Below, one piece after another: positions 52,801-55,800 of a DNA stretch of 64,000 nucleotides (the first letter of the stretch is position 1; the number at the start of each line of letters is the position of its first letter). The DNA is from Branchiostoma floridae (Eukaryota; Chordata; Leptocardii; Amphioxiformes; Branchiostomatidae). The stretch covers positions 2,739,338 through 2,803,337 of the forward strand of contig NC_049997.1 in NCBI RefSeq assembly GCF_000003815.2. The letters are read 5' to 3'. The notes under the pieces are model-generated. The model saw only the letters and a list, made by a program, of their open reading frames with translations. It did no database searches and was not told where the DNA came from. A program made the translations under genes and the position numbers.

Positions 52801-55800
52801 CATCATTTATGTCCATCTACATGTATATATACGGGATAATCAGGACAAATTAACATGAAATTCTGTCCAAGGATAGGGCTTCCGTACATGCAATGTAAAA
52901 TTATGTAACTTGGGAAAAACTATCGATTAGAATAGATAATGCTAATTACAACCTTATTTGATCAATGTGGGCGTGGTTTGCATAATTAATATGGAAATGC
53001 CATAATTATTTTGTGACAAATGATTGGAATTTTATACTTGTGGCATTTTTAATTAGCCAGAGTAAGTTGTCATGAATAGAGTATGTAAACATGAGTTGAA
53101 TAAAATGTTGTAGCAATTCTATTCCTAAACCCAAAAACATGCAATGTATTTGGTTAGGCCATTAGGAATGCTAGCTAATTGTAGTGTGTTCAGTAAAATT
53201 GCTCAGAGAAAATAATTGTTTAAATGAGCATAATCAACATCAAAATGATAATGACCATATTTGGCTAACTTACTCAGATATGACATGTCCTGTAGCTGAA
53301 GAAAGTCAAAGCGGCACCTTGACTCATAGTCTATGTCGAATTCCAGAAACTCCACGACCACCACCTTTCCTGGAACTGCCTCGACTACCCAGCTAGAACA
53401 ACAAAAATAGATGTCACGGAAGTTCATCTGTGTCGGTAGTAATCATAGCACAATGCTAAACTTTCTTCCAACACACCTTCTTGGCCCTTTTGTATCCTTC
53501 GTTTCTTGATAGTTTTGAAACCCACAATGAAATTAGTTATTTTTGTTGTGCAATGCTAAACTGGTCTTCCAACACAAAGGTATACGCGGATCATATTTTC
53601 AGTGACCACTGTCGCCTTCTTCAGGACCAATACTGCAATGATCATGAATCAGTATTTATCCCGAAGAAGGCGTCAGTAGTCATTGAAAATTTGAAACGTG
53701 TACTCCACCTTTGTGTTGTTTAGCATTGCACAACAAAATTTCATTGTGGATTTCGAAACTATCAAGAAAAAAATGATACAAAAGGGACAAGATCGTTATC
53801 AGCGAATGCGGGGGTCGATGCCAGCTTCCGACGATCTTTGCAACAATGCTTACGTCATACATGTGGAATATTCACTTGTCTACAACACTAGGATCAGTAG
53901 CCGAAGAAGACCGAGAGATTCGGCGGGAAATTCCAATGAGCCAAATTTCATACAGATAGAGGGGGTTGACATCATCTTTATTCACATATAAACGCAACAC
54001 ATTTAAAAGCAACATACAAGATGAGTTTAAGAGACGAAGAAACCTAGGCCGACCCCTTAATCAGAATAATAACAATTCCGGAGGGCGCAAGGTAAAACAT
54101 CAGGTGTGCATCCGACGTTTTGATACATATAGTATTGCACAACGTTACATAGCAATCTTAGAGTGTATTGCACTGTAGCTTTTACAATAATATTGCACTT
54201 AAACAAGATATATTGCACTTGAACAAGATATATTGCACTTAAACAAGTTAAAAGTTATCTGCTAGAGAATAACCCAGATGGGGTAGCTAATGTATGGATA
54301 TCGATGAATGTAGAAATAAATATTATATTACCTGCAATCGACGTTGGTCGGGTACTTCCCGGTCTCCGCATCGCGAGGGGAAAGAATCTCTCCCTCCTCC
54401 TCATATAGAAAACGGCCCTCAGTGGCTACACACTCATGCGCAGAGTCTATTGTACGGGGCATATAGAACGACAATGGTTTGTTTGTTTATCTATTGTTTA
54501 TCTTATTTTGCAAAAATTGTAACAATTGCAAATTAATAGTAACAGCAATACAAGGTTGGTCTGAAGCTAGAAAGCCTATATAAATTTTATATATTATGTT
54601 GACCACCAAAATTAGATAACTATACCTATACAATACATCATAAAAATACTATGCCAATTTTGGTAGTGAGCGTAAATTGATCAAAGATGGGCATAATAAA
54701 CTTAACTCGAATTATGTATTTTCTACAGGGACAAATTTAGATTAATTCTGGACATCATTGTCATTCAGATAAAGATACGTTAAATATACGTTAAATACCT
54801 GAACATACGTTAAATATAAAACATTTAAGAAAAAGAAAACAAAATTATTTATCCTACCTTCACAACTTGGAGGATCGAAGTTCCAGTCTATGACATCACC
54901 AGACATACACGTAAGTGTTTCCTGGCCCATCAAACTGTAGCCTTCGTTACAGCCGAACGAAACAGCCGACCCTACAGCGAAACTGTCTCCTGTTCTGGAC
55001 CCGTTGATAGGAACGCCGGGGTCCGGGCAAGAATCTCTCATCAAAACAAATGCTAATCTCCGAAAGGAAAATAGTATTCTCTTCAGATGATTTGGTACAT
55101 AAATTTGTAAATAGTTTACATAAAGCTGCCTGTACATATGTAAATACTTGACGTTTTGTGGCCACACCTGAACTGTGAGCAGCGACACCTGTCCTGCAGT
55201 ACAATGTGAACCAGTCAGAATTGCCCTGAAGAAGGTGACAGACGGTCACCGAAACATCACCGAAGCATTGGNNNNNNNNNNNNNNNNNNNNNNNNNNNNN
55301 NNNNNNNNNNNNNNNNNNNNNNNNNNNNNNNNNNNNNNNNNNNNNNNNNNNNNNNNNNNNNNNNNNNNNNNNNNNNNNNNNNNNNNNNNNNNNNNNNNNN
55401 NNNNNNNNNNNNNNNNNNNNNNNNNNNNNNNNNNNNNNNNNNNNNNNNNNNNNNNNNNNNNNNNNNNNNNNNNNNNNNNNNNNNNNNNNNNNNNNNNNNN
55501 NNNNNNNNNNNNNNNNNNNNNNNNNNNNNNNNNNNNNNNNNNNNNNNNNNNNNNNNNNNNNNNNNNNNNNNNNNNNNNNNNNNNNNNNNNNNNNNNNNNN
55601 NNNNNNNNNNNNNNNNNNNNNNNNNNNNNNNNNNNNNNNNNNNNNNNNNNNNNNNNNNNNNNNNNNNNNNNNNNNNNNNNNNNNNNNNNNNNNNNNNNNN
55701 NNNNNNNNNNNNNNNNNNNNNNNNNNNNNNNNNNNNNNNNNNNNNNNNNNNNNNNNNNNNNNNNNNNNNNNNNNNNNNNNNNNNNNNNNNNNNNNNNNNN